Source of the DNA: Macrosoma leucophasiata
Lineage: Eukaryota; Arthropoda; Insecta; Lepidoptera; Hedylidae
Direction: 5' to 3'
DNA length: 64,000 bases
Assembly: GCA_036365455.1 (NCBI GenBank)
Contig: JAWQUS010000003.1
Coordinates: 4,546,001 to 4,610,000 of the forward strand
How positions within the stretch are numbered: the stretch's first letter is position 1; each line of letters begins with the position of its first letter. Made by a program: the position numbers and the translations under genes. The notes beneath the pieces were generated by a model. It saw nothing but the letters and a program-made list of their open reading frames with translations. It did not search any database and was not told the DNA's origin. Of this stretch, positions 10,649 to 21,180 are shown in pieces.

Positions 10649-10900
10649 ACTGGTGGTAGAGCTCCAGTGACGGAGCTCGCGGGCGTAGGCACCACCGCAT
10701 TACTTAATATTCTTGCCGCTAAATGGTAGTGTTCAGCACTATCGTGTTCCGGTCAGGTGGTAATGTACGGCCCTGTAATTGCCGGCACAGAGGCATAACA
10801 CCTAATGCCTCAGGAGTGGCAGCGCATCTGCATTTTCCAGTCATCACTTAACATCAATGTGAACGGAATGCTAGTTGGTCACTTTTATTACATAAAAAAA
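10649..10900 (+). repeat. CR1-like LINE 3' tail copy
   Basis: It starts ACTGGTGGTAGAGCTCCAG and ends ACATAAAAAAA. The repeat is about 250-295 bp when complete, and many copies start at the same point, so it may be a SINE-like derivative rather than randomly truncated LINEs. By recall it is similar in layout to the 3' end of lepidopteran CR1/Zenon LINEs (GTAGAGCTC, TTCCGGT, CATCACTTA, poly-A). Confidence 0.7.
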
Positions 10901-10985
10901 TATCATCTCCGGGCGCATTAAACACATTAACGTTTCACACCGTTATCTCTGATAGCCCACTACCCGGGAATCGAACCCATTCGTT
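10901..10985 (-). repeat. tRNA-SINE fragment (CCTAGTGGTAGCAGG family)
   Basis: It carries the B-box side, CGGGAATCGAACCC, and the downstream block ACACCGTTATCTCTGATAGC also seen at 62549 and, in plus orientation, at 28181. Confidence 0.6.
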
Positions 10986-11005
10986 TCAATAAATCCGACG
11001 ATTAC

Positions 11006-11202
11006 ACTACGTAATATTACATAATTCAACATGCTTTGAGTAATCCAGTGTTGCAACACTGATGCACTGCAACATGGAAATTCACAGTTGCCACAAATTA
11101 TTCATACCTAAAAAGACTATGGTCCTGTTTCCTCCAAAAGCACTTTCACACACATGACTAAGTTCGCCTCGAGACGGATCCTAGGTAAAAAATAATTATT
11201 AA
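11006..11202 (+). repeat. Local duplicated block, copy 3
   Basis: It matches the right two thirds of 9640-9908 (ACATGCTTTGAGTAA, CTTTCACACACATGAC, TTCGCCTCGAGACGGATC). Confidence 0.7.
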
Positions 11203-11345
11203 TTTGAATTAATCCAACTATTCCACTCTATACATTTTACTACGTAGTTAAGTAGGTAGTTACGCTGTTTACGATCCTGAATATGTTTTATATTTGAAAC
11301 TAGCTGACCCAGTAAACATCGGTAGTTATGCCATATATTAAATAT

Positions 11346-11924
11346 TTTAGCCATAGCCTTCAAATAAATTAATAAAAATAAAAATTGATATACAAAAAAA
11401 CTCTTTTTTTTGTATACTTAACAATGAGATAAAATAACTAAGAGATTGCGCATTTTATTAATGAATATACTAAGTTGATTCAGTATACCGATACCGATAA
11501 ATTGCGTAACAACAAAAATATACACAATCATTAATGACTTAAACAAGTATGTAGATAAACCTTTACACTTAACTTTGTATGTAACTCAGGATGTTTCCCA
11601 AGACACTCATATGTCCAAACATGTTTTTGTTGTCTCGTAAGTTATCTGGATACGTGACTTCTCCAGAAAATGCCAGGAAAATGTGTTTGAATTCTTGGAA
11701 TGTTTCTTCCAGAAGATATTTATATTATATTATTTAGATTACTATAATTTTGCTTAATCTGAATTGGTATTTTGGTTAGTTTTATTTCTTGTCTAACCTG
11801 TAGACCATAGAATCTTCATAAGTTTCTATGACCTCTAGACTCTACGACTCTACGACACTAGACCTCAGTGATCTGTAATATTTGATTTTTATAAATGTAA
11901 AAAGTATTTAGTTCTTTGTAACCG
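11346..11924. other. Intergenic DNA, nothing recognised
   Basis: The stretch follows an ACTAGCTGACCCAGTAAAC remnant at 11299. It is AT-rich, with no coding signal. Confidence 0.35.
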
Positions 11925-12018
11925 GCGAGTCGTGGGTGTTTACATGTATGCTTGAGTGCATGCATTAACCTCTGCCTACCCCTTCGGCGATTGCAGGCGT
12001 GAAGTTAGGTTTTTTTTT
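11925..12018 (+). repeat. LINE 3' tail remnant (GGCGAGTCGTGGGTG)
   Basis: The block holds GAGTCGTGGGTGTTTACATG and CTCTGCCTACCCCTTCGG, then GCGTGAAGTTAGG. The reverse complement of nearly the same sequence is at 62385-62490. The CTCTGCCTACCCC motif ends several LINE-derived tails here. Confidence 0.55.
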
Positions 12019-12260
12019 TAAGTATTTGACAGCCTTTATGGTAGGAGAGACACTGAACCCTCCGAATACCGTTAGCCCTATAAGGCTAGAAATTTTTAAT
12101 TTGTAGGGATGAATCATAAGATGCTAAGTACAAAAACTATCGCCTGGCGAGGATCAACCCTATATTTTTGAAAACGGCTAGCTATCGCCGAGCTCTACTT
12201 GGCCTTGGGCTTTCTTATGAAGTCCATAGGCCTCGCAGTGAGCAACCATGTATATGATAT

Positions 12261-12556
12261 TTTTTTTATTTTTTTTTATGTAATTGAAGTGGCAAACAAG
12301 CATGCAGTTCACATTGATGTTAAGTGATGACTGCAGCCTATAGACACCCACACAAAGACCAAGGTCAAAATGCAAATGCGTTACCACTCCTGAGGCCTAA
12401 AGTGTTATGCCTCTGTGCCGGAAATTACAGGGCCGTACATTACCACCTGACCGGAACACGATAGTGCTGAACACTACCATTTAGCGGCAAGTAAATCAGG
12501 TAATGCGGTGGTGCCTACGCCCGCGAGCTCCGTCACTGGAGCTCTACCACCAGTAA
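12261..12556 (-). repeat. CR1-like LINE 3' tail, full-length copy
   Basis: It is complete from the poly-T (poly-A on the minus strand) to CTCTACCACCAGTA. It is very close to the copies at 19156 and 45446. A 69-codon frame within it, also found at 45614, is a shared property of the repeat and not a gene. Confidence 0.75.
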
Positions 12557-12598
12557 AACATATGGACATAGAATGAATATAAATTGTAAAATACAGAC

Positions 12599-12676
12599 CG
12601 GGTTCGCGGGCGGCATTCATGTGTCGCACGACGGCGCTCGCGGCGCATCACCGCACTGCCACCGCCTTCACACACA
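12599..12676 (-). other. Possible short exon in a GC-rich patch
   Basis: This patch is GC-rich and CpG-rich against an AT-rich background. On the minus strand it is preceded by a good 3' splice site (a T-rich run, then TATTGTTGCAG) and is followed by GT (CCCGGTCTGT). One frame stays open across it and is arginine-rich. Nothing identifies a protein. It could be an exon or simply an unrelated GC-rich repeat remnant. Confidence 0.2.
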
Positions 12677-12780
12677 CCCTGCAACAATATCAAAACCACA
12701 TTCAGAATTGGAATAAGAATCAAAATAACTGTCAGAATTCTAATTTTAATATTACAGTATCCAACAAGAAATAATGCACA

Positions 12781-12985
12781 TCGACCTCAGGAAGGAGACT
12801 TCGGCTTATTTCGGGTCTGTAGAGCATTATCTTTTTCGCATCTTACCAATATGACGTTTGTCCACCATTTTGATCAAGTTCTGACCAATACCGAACTATC
12901 AGTGCTTACGTAGATGAAGACGCTCTACGAAGTCGAAACTAGCCGATTGTCTCTTTCATAGGCTCGATGTGCACTGTAAGAAGGT
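12781..12985 (+). repeat. Dispersed repeat, copy 2
   Basis: It matches 9137-9345 (GACTTCGGCTTATTTCGGG, GACGCTCTACGAAGTCGAAA). Its inverted arms have diverged. Confidence 0.7.
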
Positions 12986-13065
12986 ATATATTCACAATAC
13001 AAAAAACAGGCCAAGTTCAACGAACTCGCATTCACAGGGTTGCGTACAATTAAAATGTTTTCTAT

Positions 13066-13124
13066 CTGTATGAAGCTTATGGTATTTAAGGGCAACACCC
13101 TTAAATACCATAAGCTTCATACAG
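13066..13124. repeat. Perfect 27-bp hairpin with 5-nt loop
   Basis: The arms at 13066-13092 and 13098-13124 are exact reverse complements, centred on the loop CAACA. The arms include GAAGCTTATGGTATTTAAGG. Confidence 0.9.
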
Positions 13125-13368
13125 GTTTACAAATGTTTCACGAAGATTTATGTTAACGTAACGAACTATATTGAATGTTTTTTTTTTTCAATTTTTTTTA
13201 TCCCAGTAGTTTTATAAAAATCGGTCCGGTATTTCCACAGGTTTTTTAATGAGGTACGTAATTTTAATCCTAAAAACAACATTAAAGTTTTTTCTGAAAG
13301 TAAAATAAGGTTATTTTTATAGTGAAAGTAACTTTATAGGTATAAGGTTATTTTTTTAGAAGTATATA

Positions 13369-13495
13369 AGCATGTATGAAGAGAATAATGAAGGTAGACG
13401 AGGCACGAGAGGTATGTCAGGACCGGGATATCTGGCGATCTAAACTCTCTGCCTACCCCGTTAGGGACATAGCGTGAAGATACATACATAAAAAG
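13369..13495 (+). repeat. LINE 3' end remnant
   Basis: The stretch contains GACCGGGATATCTGGCG, CTCTCTGCCTACCCC and GCGTGAAGATACATACATA. In insect LINEs the first block encodes the end of ORF2 (a D-R-x-x-W-R type motif) and the rest is the 3' UTR with a microsatellite-like end. Related ends are at 42838 and 45992. Confidence 0.6.
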
Positions 13496-13499
13496 CCCA

Positions 13500-13682
13500 C
13501 TATTTCTATAATATAAAAATAAGTCGGGTTTTCCTTCCTGACGCTATAACTCCAGAACGCACGAACCGATTTCCACGGTTTTGCATTCGTTGGAAAGGTC
13601 TCAGAAAATTCTTAAAATATTTTTTGTTTATAAAACGACATCCACGTGGGCTAAGTCGCGGGCAACAGCTAGTTTTAAAATA
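13500..13682 (-). repeat. Short nonautonomous repeat remnant
   Basis: It has the pattern TCCAGAACGCACGAACCGAT and, at its right end, GTCGCGGGCAACAGCTAGT, matching common insect retroposon ends. The 124-codon minus-strand frame across this region shows no family resemblance. Confidence 0.45.
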
Positions 13683-14701
13683 AATGTTAAAGAGCAGTTT
13701 TGTCATTAATTCAAGGATGACTTCTCTTGTCGTTTTTATTGTAAAAAACCACATAAAAACAATACCGATAAAGAGTCTTCGTCCATATAAAGAATTGTAA
13801 CTAAAAAACAAATATTTTTCAACATATCCATTGAAACAGAACTCGTGATTTGACTCAACAAATAAAAAGGTGGCAATCATAAAAAAGGCCGAGAGAAACT
13901 ATTATACAGAATCGGAATCTTCAAGCCTATCTTCAAATAGCTATACTAAAAGTAAAAAGGCAGTAATAGCACTCTCCCACAAGACAATACGTGAGGCCAC
14001 TTTGGAATAATCACCACGATTTGCGGTGTGCAAATTATACTAATTTTCGCGTAACGCTACGGACACACGGTTAGAGCAGACGCCGAACAAATTTGGAGGT
14101 CACCGGCCCCCTATCTTTAGCATCGCTGTAGACGTAACTGTACGTAATGTAACTAATCGTTTTTTTGTAATCTATTTAATTTGTTTAGAGACGTAATAGT
14201 GAGTAATACTAACGTTTTTATATCACGATACAAAAAGAACTCTTCAAGTTCTGTATCTACGTATTCTTGATAAGCATAGTCTAAAGATAACGAACGTGTT
14301 AGCTATGAGATACATTCTTTAAACTGTGCAATGTTGTTTTCTCGCGGTAGATCGATTTGCCCGCAATAGCATTCATCATGCTTGCCGAAAGACGTTCACA
14401 GCTGGACAAAGCCTTCCCCAAAGACCAGTGCCGGATTAAATTAGCCATATAGCAGGAGGCAGCAAATGCTACAGGCCCCGCGCTAGTGCCCAAAAAAAAA
14501 CACAAATATGTAAAATATGTAATACACCTTAGCTATTCTCAAAGTGAGCGTTGGTCACACTGTAATTACATAGGTATATTGATATGTTGCAAGTTGGCAA
14601 TACAGCAATACTTACAGGGGAATCCCCTAATATTGTTTTCGATACCTTTTCGTAAATGTTCTGTTTTATTCACATCCTAAATTTCAGTAGGCAATGTAAC
14701 T

Positions 14702-15010
14702 CTAGGGCCTCATGGTCATATTTAGTACGGGCCCCGCACCGGCTTTATCCGGCACTGCCAAAGACACTCGACAACAATGTTGTGCGTTGTTAGGGGAGAT
14801 TATACAATAATCGCCATGCTTGGCAGGCGGATTGGCGATCGCAGTGGCGGTAGTTTTAGCGCAGGACGCTGCTGCCCATCCCGCATTATTATATTTATAA
14901 CCGTCGTATTGGAATGGTTTAACTGCTATTGTTTGGTTGACTGGCTGCACCAGCGGACGTATTTTCCTCCACGAGCTGGTGATGCGGTCACGTTCCGACA
15001 CCTTAGTTGT
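14702..15010 (-). repeat. GCAGCAGCGTCCTGCGC repeat copy
   Basis: Minus-strand reading gives GGAACGTGACCGC, GCAGCCAGTCAACC, GGGATGGGCAGCAGCGTCC and CTGCGATCGCCAATCC. The same order of blocks occurs near 50507, 51190, 57255 and 63295. A 99-codon minus-strand frame inside is alanine-rich and not recognised. Confidence 0.6.
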
Positions 15011-15019
15011 AGGTATTAT

Positions 15020-15884
15020 TGAAATTTTATTAACTTGATTCTAAATATTAAAAAACAATCAACTAAAAACGTGAGAAATTATAGTAATCCAATAATGTAG
15101 GTAAAAAAAAAACTGCGAAATGTGCTGCCGAAAATAGTACCTATTCCGTTCGGAACGAAATAAGCTCACGTACTCTGTAAAAGGGCATATCTTTTAAAAC
15201 AATAATATTAAAGATAACTTAAACTACCAAAACAAAATCATTTCGATACGGAAAAACAACAAATACATTTTTTGTTAAATGTTAATATTTTCAAAAAAAA
15301 AATTGAAATACGTATTTGTTTTACGTCTTTAATTCAAGCATTGTAAATGTATGAGCCGGTCCTAAAAAATAACTTATCTTACAGTTATCTCGAAGAGCAT
15401 GCTTGTTAATTAGATTTATTAATTACGCCGCTTCCGTTAAACACGAGCCTATCTACGACTTCCTCATGTCAGATCTAAATGATACATAACCCATCGATAT
15501 TAAAACAGAGTACGCAACACGATATTGAAAATAAGTATCGAGTTATCTCATGTAAATCTATGACCAGTTTCTATGTTGCATGAGCTTACGTTAGAATCTT
15601 CGATCAATTATGTAAGAAATATTTATACTTAGGCTTGGTCTATAAAGCATCAGGCATATCACGGTCTCGTTAATATGTGGTTCCAGCCTAGTCTGGATAG
15701 AAATCATCGAGGAAATATTACATTCGGTCGAACCAGAGTACAAGTAATCTTACTCTAAGTAAAAATAATATCAATATCTGAAAACTTGCCCGAGTGTATA
15801 CCACAGGTATGAAGTATAAATTAGTATTTTTAGAAAAATTTAAGGCAATAATTAAGTTCTGTTCGTTAGTCTCAGTAAAAGTCG
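15020..15884. other. AT-rich intergenic DNA, nothing recognised
   Basis: I find no coding signal, RNA gene or shared repeat here. Confidence 0.4.
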
Positions 15885-16228
15885 AGAATGGTTGGACCAA
15901 TTTGCCTAATCTTGGATATGAATTATTTTTGTAAGTCCAGGGAAGGTTTGAAAAGGTGAGAAAATGTGAAGAAATAGTAATAACCACAATTTTGTTATCC
16001 CATATAAATAGGCCGGACCTATCAAACCTTTTACACTCCCTTATTCATAAATGTATTTTAGCTAAAGTGTTTCTAATCTCTCCTTTGTCTTTTTCTATCC
16101 TGCACATTTGACAATGTAACTGACAAAGACTAAGCATTCTATAGCTAAAACGTACCTAATGTACGTTTATGAATAAGGGGATAAGTATTTAATACAGAGG
16201 CAATACGAAATTTGACACATCAGCTAGT
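15885..16228 (+). repeat. AGCTGACCCGGC-type repeat split by a MITE
   Basis: The left part ends CTATCAAACCTTTTACAC at about 16036, and the right part resumes at about 16181 and runs to GGCAATACGAAATTTGACAC. The unbroken form is seen at 61-172 and, reversed, at 37947-38190. Confidence 0.7.
16037..16180. mobile_element. Foldback MITE nested in older repeat
   Basis: This third copy of the CCTTATTCATAAACG family is inverted relative to the copies at 2180 and 3340. It interrupts the repeat at 15885-16228. Confidence 0.8.
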
Positions 16229-16881
16229 ACATGATAAATGTTTTTGAGAGATCGGAGAATTTATCTTACACGTAAGGGCCCCATTATTGTCTATATATTT
16301 TTTATTTGAAGTTTATCACACAACGATTTCCACTTTGCCCACTTTTTGTCGTGGACCAGATCCCTCCACCTTTCTCACACTCAGCATTTCAAGGTCTTTA
16401 CGCTATCTTCTTGAAGGGCGTCGTTGAGGCTTTCGACTAGGACATGCAAGCCGGTTATTATAGTATTTATCCATTTTATTACCAAAACACTTTTCCTTTC
16501 ATTTCAATCTGTATAAATTTCGATTTAATTGGTCGGTTCACAATTCTAATCATCCGTGAGTCCCAAATATAATTGTTGGCGTAGTCAAGTGGTCAGAAGC
16601 TGGCGTTAGATGTGGGCCAGCGTTGCAATTTGTTCGGTGCATCAAACAGACATACTAACATACTATTTTATTATTCCACTTTTGCGCGCTTTCTTGTTTA
16701 TACAAATTCTTGAATCAGTTTTTATTGTGTTTGTTAATTGACGTTGCTGTTTGATGAAATATTTTCAGTCTTTATATCATGATTCTAGGTTTATTTTCTG
16801 ATTTTGTATGGCTCAAAAACACAAATAATAATTGGAATATAATTGAATTAAATTATAGTAAGTATAAAAAACCGGGTTAAC

Positions 16882-16904
16882 GATAAAGGTGCGGCACCTT
16901 TATC
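16882..16904. repeat. 11-bp-arm palindrome at a repeat border
   Basis: GATAAAGGTGC is followed after one base by GCACCTTTATC, immediately before the start of the GGTTCCGTAG repeat. Confidence 0.75.
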
Positions 16905-17325
16905 TATAAAAAAACCGGTCAAGTGCGTGTCGGGCCACGCGCATTGTAGGGTTCTGTAGTTTTTATGTTTAATTAATGTTATGAAAAAAAAATTAGAAAA
17001 AAAATCTCTATGGAGTTGTTCAAATATTTCGAGTGATATACTCGTACATTTGGTTAACTATTACTCGCAAACTTGTAAAGCCAACTTAGGTGTGATGGTT
17101 TTCCTTTCAATTTCGTTGTATGTATAGTTTCTAACAACAACCGTTTAGTTGGTAGAGGGGGGGGAGACTTGACTCTAGCGAAAATTGGCACTTTAAAGCT
17201 AAATAAGTCACGAACGGTTTACTAAATCTAAAAATGATTTTAGGAGACCCCGAGCATTTTTAAAAGACCTATCATGGCGAAATTATAAGGGTTCCTTGTT
17301 TACAACGGAACCCTAAAAAATGGTC
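16905..17325 (+). repeat. GGTTCCGTAG repeat, internally deleted
   Basis: It shares both ends with 355-1010 but lacks about 230 bp before the GGAACCCTAAAAAATGG end. It forms an inverted pair with 17565-18198. Confidence 0.75.
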
Positions 17326-17564
17326 ATTGTTAAATTAACAAGGAATCAATGCCATGATTATCTACAGTTTAGTAACAGTATGACGTAGTAGACTAATTTA
17401 AGAATATTCAACAAGTTCATATCTTCACTGTCCGTGAAGTAATAACTTAAAGTTTTAATTTAAACAGTTAAAAGTTGTGTATGATTCATAGAAACGGGAA
17501 CTTTATTTATTTTTCCGTACATGTGAGCTACACTTAGTGAAAACATTTTTTTAAATTTCCATTT

Positions 17565-18198
17565 TTAGGGTTCCTTAGTAAACAAGGAACCCTTATAGTA
17601 TTGCCATGTCCGTCTGTCTGTCTGTCTGTCCGTCCGCGGTTTGCACAAAAACTATTGGTACTAGAGACTTGAAATTCGGTACAAGTATACACCTTAATCA
17701 CGCCGACAAAGTGGTAGAATAAAAACATGAAAAAAAAATATTTAGGGTACCTCCCGCACAACGCGCGGATTTTTATTTTTTTGTTTCGTTTTCTATACCG
17801 TGTGGGATATCGTTGGAAAGGTGTTTAAAAAATGTTAGGTGGGATATACAAACAGCATTTTGCGATATAGTAAACTGTTCGTGACTTATTAAGCTTCAAA
17901 GTACCAATTTTCGTCAGAGTCAAGTGTCCTGCCCTCCCCCTCCCCCCTGCACCGACCAAACGATAGTTGTTAAAAATTCAAACGTTATGGTAATAATTGC
18001 TATTTATAATTAAATTAAAAGGAAAAATATGACACTTAAGTTGGCTTTACCAGTTTGCGACTAATAGTTTACTCGGAAGATTTCGAACAATTCCAAAGAA
18101 AATATTTTTTTTTTTTTTTCATTACATTATTCAAACCTAAAAACTACGGAACCCTACAATGCGCGTGGCCCGATAGGCACTTGACCAGTTTTATTTAC
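17565..18198 (-). repeat. GGTTCCGTAG repeat, reversed full copy
   Basis: The copy begins with TTTTTAGGGTTCC and a (GTCT)n run (GTCTGTCTGTCTGTCTGTCC) and ends ACTTGACCAGTTTT. Facing the copy at 16905, it could form a several-hundred-base hairpin in a transcript. Confidence 0.75.
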
Positions 18199-18629
18199 AT
18201 AGAATCTCGTCCTTTTTTCAGTCAGTCGGTTAAAAATAGATTCACTAGATGCCCAATGCAAAAACAAAATGTAATGAGCACCACTGGTACAGCACGATGT
18301 GCCGTTAGCGGTCGTGTATCAATAACGCATCAGCAACCATTAGCCGAACTGGATGCTCTTGCGCATGTTTCGTGATGTTCTTGTGGAAGAATACGATATA
18401 GAGTACTGCACTTGGATTAAAAAAGCTAAAGTGATTGTAACGGAATACCAGGGGTTCTCTCTCAACCAGAACAATGTTTAAGACCCATTAATAACAATGT
18501 ATAATACGAATTATAATTATTCGTCTCATTGATGTAACTATGTAGGTATATTTCATACGTTAGATTAGTAAGTATTTGTTAAAAAAGCCGTCAGAACGTG
18601 ACGACTCTGTCGCCCTCTAGAGGAGGAGA

Positions 18630-18914
18630 TTTTTTTACGTAATGGAAGGCAAACAAGCATGCAGTTCACATTGATGTTAAGTGATGACTTCAGCCTATAG
18701 ACACTTACAAAAAGACCAAGGTCAAAATGCAGATGCGTTACCACTCCTGAGGCCTAAGGTGTTATGCCTCTGTGCCGGAAATTACAGGGCCGTACATTAC
18801 CACCTGACCGGAACACTATAGTGCTGAACACTGGTAGTGTTCAGCGGCAAGTAAATTAGGTAATGCAGTGGTGCCTACGCCCGCGAGCTCCGTCACTGGA
18901 GCTCTACCACAGTA
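18630..18914 (-). repeat. CR1-like LINE 3' tail, full-length copy
   Basis: It is close to the 12261 copy. It has a short internal snapback: GCTGAACACT (18823-18832) and AGTGTTCAGC (18836-18845). Confidence 0.75.
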
Positions 18915-19155
18915 AAATAAACTTTTACCAGCATAAACAAGTTGCTTTTTTAGCCCCCGGGGTGGTCATTTATCTATTACGTTCTTCAATTTATCGACAC
19001 AACTATAATAAATATAGCTGCAGGCTTCAGAAGAATTTAGCGTCCATTGATGCTGAATGATGAAAAATAAGCGCAAACGTGCGTTTCTAGCCTAGTTTTA
19101 TTTTAAGTGCGTAGTGCGGTTTGTGAATCTTTACAACTACTGTCAATACTCATTG

Positions 19156-19449
19156 TTTTTTTTTTTTTTTTATGTAATTGAAGTGACAAACAAGCATGCA
19201 GTTCACATTGATGTTAAGTGATGACTGCAGCCTATAGACACCCACACAAAGACCAAGGTCAAAATGCAAATGCGTTACCACTCCTGAGGCCTAAGGTGTT
19301 ATGCCTCTGTGCCGGAAATTACAGGGCCGTACATTACCACCTGACCGGAACACGATAGTGCTGAACACTACCATTTAGCGGCAAGTAAATCAGGTAATGC
19401 AGTGGTGCCTACGCCCGCGAGCTCCGTCACTGGAGCTCTACCACCAGTA
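19156..19449 (-). repeat. CR1-like LINE 3' tail, full-length copy
   Basis: It runs from a long poly-T to CTCTACCACCAGTAA and is nearly identical to 12261-12556. A small piece of the same repeat (GGTAATGCAGTGGTGCCTAC) is repeated at 19700-19720. Confidence 0.75.
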
Positions 19450-20139
19450 AAAATATATATACCATACTTTACTGACAGTTCTAAGCATACTTTCCAGAAA
19501 GTGAAGTCGTACTACGGTCTGTAAATCTCACATTTAGAGGACAATCAACGTAATGAGGTATTATTTCGGATTAATTAAACAACTTGCTTAAATAGACACT
19601 AATCAGTAAATAATTCGATAGAATAATAATTGCTTGATGTAGGTGGCTTAGTTTTTTTTTATACAAACTAAATCTAAGTGTACGGTACTGCAGTGGTGTT
19701 AGGTAATGCAGTGGTGCCTACGGTGTACGGTCTCTAAAGATCCAAAATGAAACTTTAATGACAGAGACAAAAAAAATGTCGCATGTACTTAATGTTTTCT
19801 TTACAATTTTGACGGGATTTGGACGATTATAGTTGCCAATAATCTTTGTCTTCCGTTCTCATATAGTTCTTTATTAAGGTTCTTTGAACGGAACTTCGTA
19901 TTCCGGACTAGAATTATATAAATTATATGTTTTTCTCGGAGAATTGTAACATTTCAAGAGAGAATCAACTTGCAAGTTACGTAACGGTTAATTTGGACAA
20001 TCAAAACAATCAAAATTATCTTCTTAAAGAGACGTCATGTGTAGTGGAGGTGTATTCTTCCGCTAGAGCAGTCAGTGAATAGAACAATAGCGGTCAGTCA
20101 AAACATTTAAAAAAGTACAAGTAAATATAATAAGGCAGA

Positions 20140-20370
20140 ATGTTTTTTCGTTTTTCACACAGTTTTATAGTTCTCGTTTTTTTTTATTCTCTGATTTTAT
20201 TAAGTGTCAAAATAGTAATGGCTAAAACGGTACTTAAGAATTCCCAATATCAGACACAGAAAGCCTCAACCTCTTCTGGCCATGCATCCTGTAATTATGC
20301 AGGCATAATTTATACGTCTGCCTATTTTTTCAGGAAAATACAGAAAATTTTACTGTACTCTACTGAGTAA
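20140..20370 (+). CDS. Possible small secreted peptide, weak
   Basis: This 76-codon frame starts at a true ATG. Residues 8-28 form a strongly hydrophobic segment (FIVLVFFYSLILLSV) ending near an alanine, like a signal peptide. The rest has no recognised motif. A splice acceptor-like TATTTTTTCAG lies inside, and an AATAAA follows about 20 bp after the stop. AT-rich random DNA can produce such a frame, so I treat it as a candidate only. Confidence 0.15.
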   Translation: MFFRFSHSFIVLVFFYSLILLSVKIVMAKTVLKNSQYQTQKASTSSGHASCNYAGIIYTSAYFFRKIQKILLYSTE

Positions 20371-20465
20371 AGTATGATTTAATGTCCTAAAAATAAAGTT
20401 TATGTATTGCTGAAAATTCCTCAAGGATTTGGACGGTCCTTCCAAATAAAAAAAAGTAGGAATAT

Positions 20466-20620
20466 GTGACAAATAGCAGCAAGTGGGTGTTCCGTTCCTT
20501 CTTGATCGTTCCTTAAGTGCCAATCACGTGCCAGTGATTGGCACTTAAGGAAGAAGAAGGATCATTGCAATTGGTACTGACATTGGAATGGTTTGTTTTT
20601 AATTATTACTGTAAGTAAGT
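20466..20620 (+). repeat. AAGTGCCAATCAC hairpin repeat, copy 1
   Basis: It contains a perfect 15-bp-arm hairpin, TTAAGTGCCAATCAC / GTGATTGGCACTTAA, with the loop GTGCCA, then GGATCATTGCAATTG. A second copy is at 22806-22960. Confidence 0.7.
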
Positions 20621-20786
20621 AAAAAAAAAATCGTTCGAAACGGCACACTTACACAAACATGCGCATCTACGAGGCCTCTAAGCGTAAGCGGTTCTCGCAG
20701 TGCTACAGTAGCGAGTGTCGCGGACTGTCGCGTCGAGACGAGCGGTCACGTTGCGATTTGTTTTGGCTTCCACGAGTGTTTTAAAG

Positions 20787-20891
20787 ATGCCACGAGCGTA
20801 TTGCGTGGTATACGACTGTTTGAACTCTGCATCATCAAAACCGGAGGTACCGTTTTTTAAACTTCCTGGTGATTTTGAAAGGCAAGAATAA
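20787..20891 (+). pseudogene. THAP-domain N-terminus, truncated
   Basis: The frame opens at ATG 20787 and is closed by TAA after 34 residues. It begins MPRAYCVVYDCLN and later has PFFKLPGDFER. This matches the start of a THAP zinc finger: an N-terminal C-x4-C pair (C6 and C11), an Asn shortly after, and the F-x-x-[LF]-P block (residues 23-27) with a following Arg. The conserved Trp and the distal Cys/His pair are missing, so the domain is incomplete. THAP domains bind DNA in host factors and in P-element-type transposases. The upstream 100 bp are CpG-rich. It may be the first exon of a THAP protein, or a fragment of a THAP transposase. I see no continuation downstream. Confidence 0.55.
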
Positions 20892-21036
20892 TGTTTTGTT
20901 ATAATATCTAACATATTTAAAAAATCTCGTGTGGTATTGTTTGTAACAATACTCCTCCGCAGCGGCAAGACCGATCAGTATGAAATTTGTATATATATTT
21001 ATTGTATATATATTTGTATATATATGTGTGTGTAGT

Positions 21037-21180
21037 TGGTAGGTATGAGAATCGGTTGTAGTCTTTTTTTATATCCCTAAATGGTGAGGGTGATTCTTAC
21101 CAATTTTTTTTTTCGATTTTTTGACATTTAATTTGTTTATACCTCTAAGGCGATACGAAGTTCGTCGGGGCAGCTATTTA
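21037..21180 (+). repeat. AGCTGACCCGGC-type repeat fragment
   Basis: It ends AGGCGATACGAAGTTCGTCG plus GGGCAGCTA, a diverged version of the ends at 61-172. Confidence 0.5.

Noticed and set aside
13506..13880. 124-codon minus-strand frame
   Set aside because: Part of it lies in a common retroposon. Composition is random and no motif is present.
17600..17630. GTCT microsatellite as an independent feature
   Set aside because: It is the GACA/GACAGACGGAC part of the GGTTCCGTAG repeat, present in all full copies.
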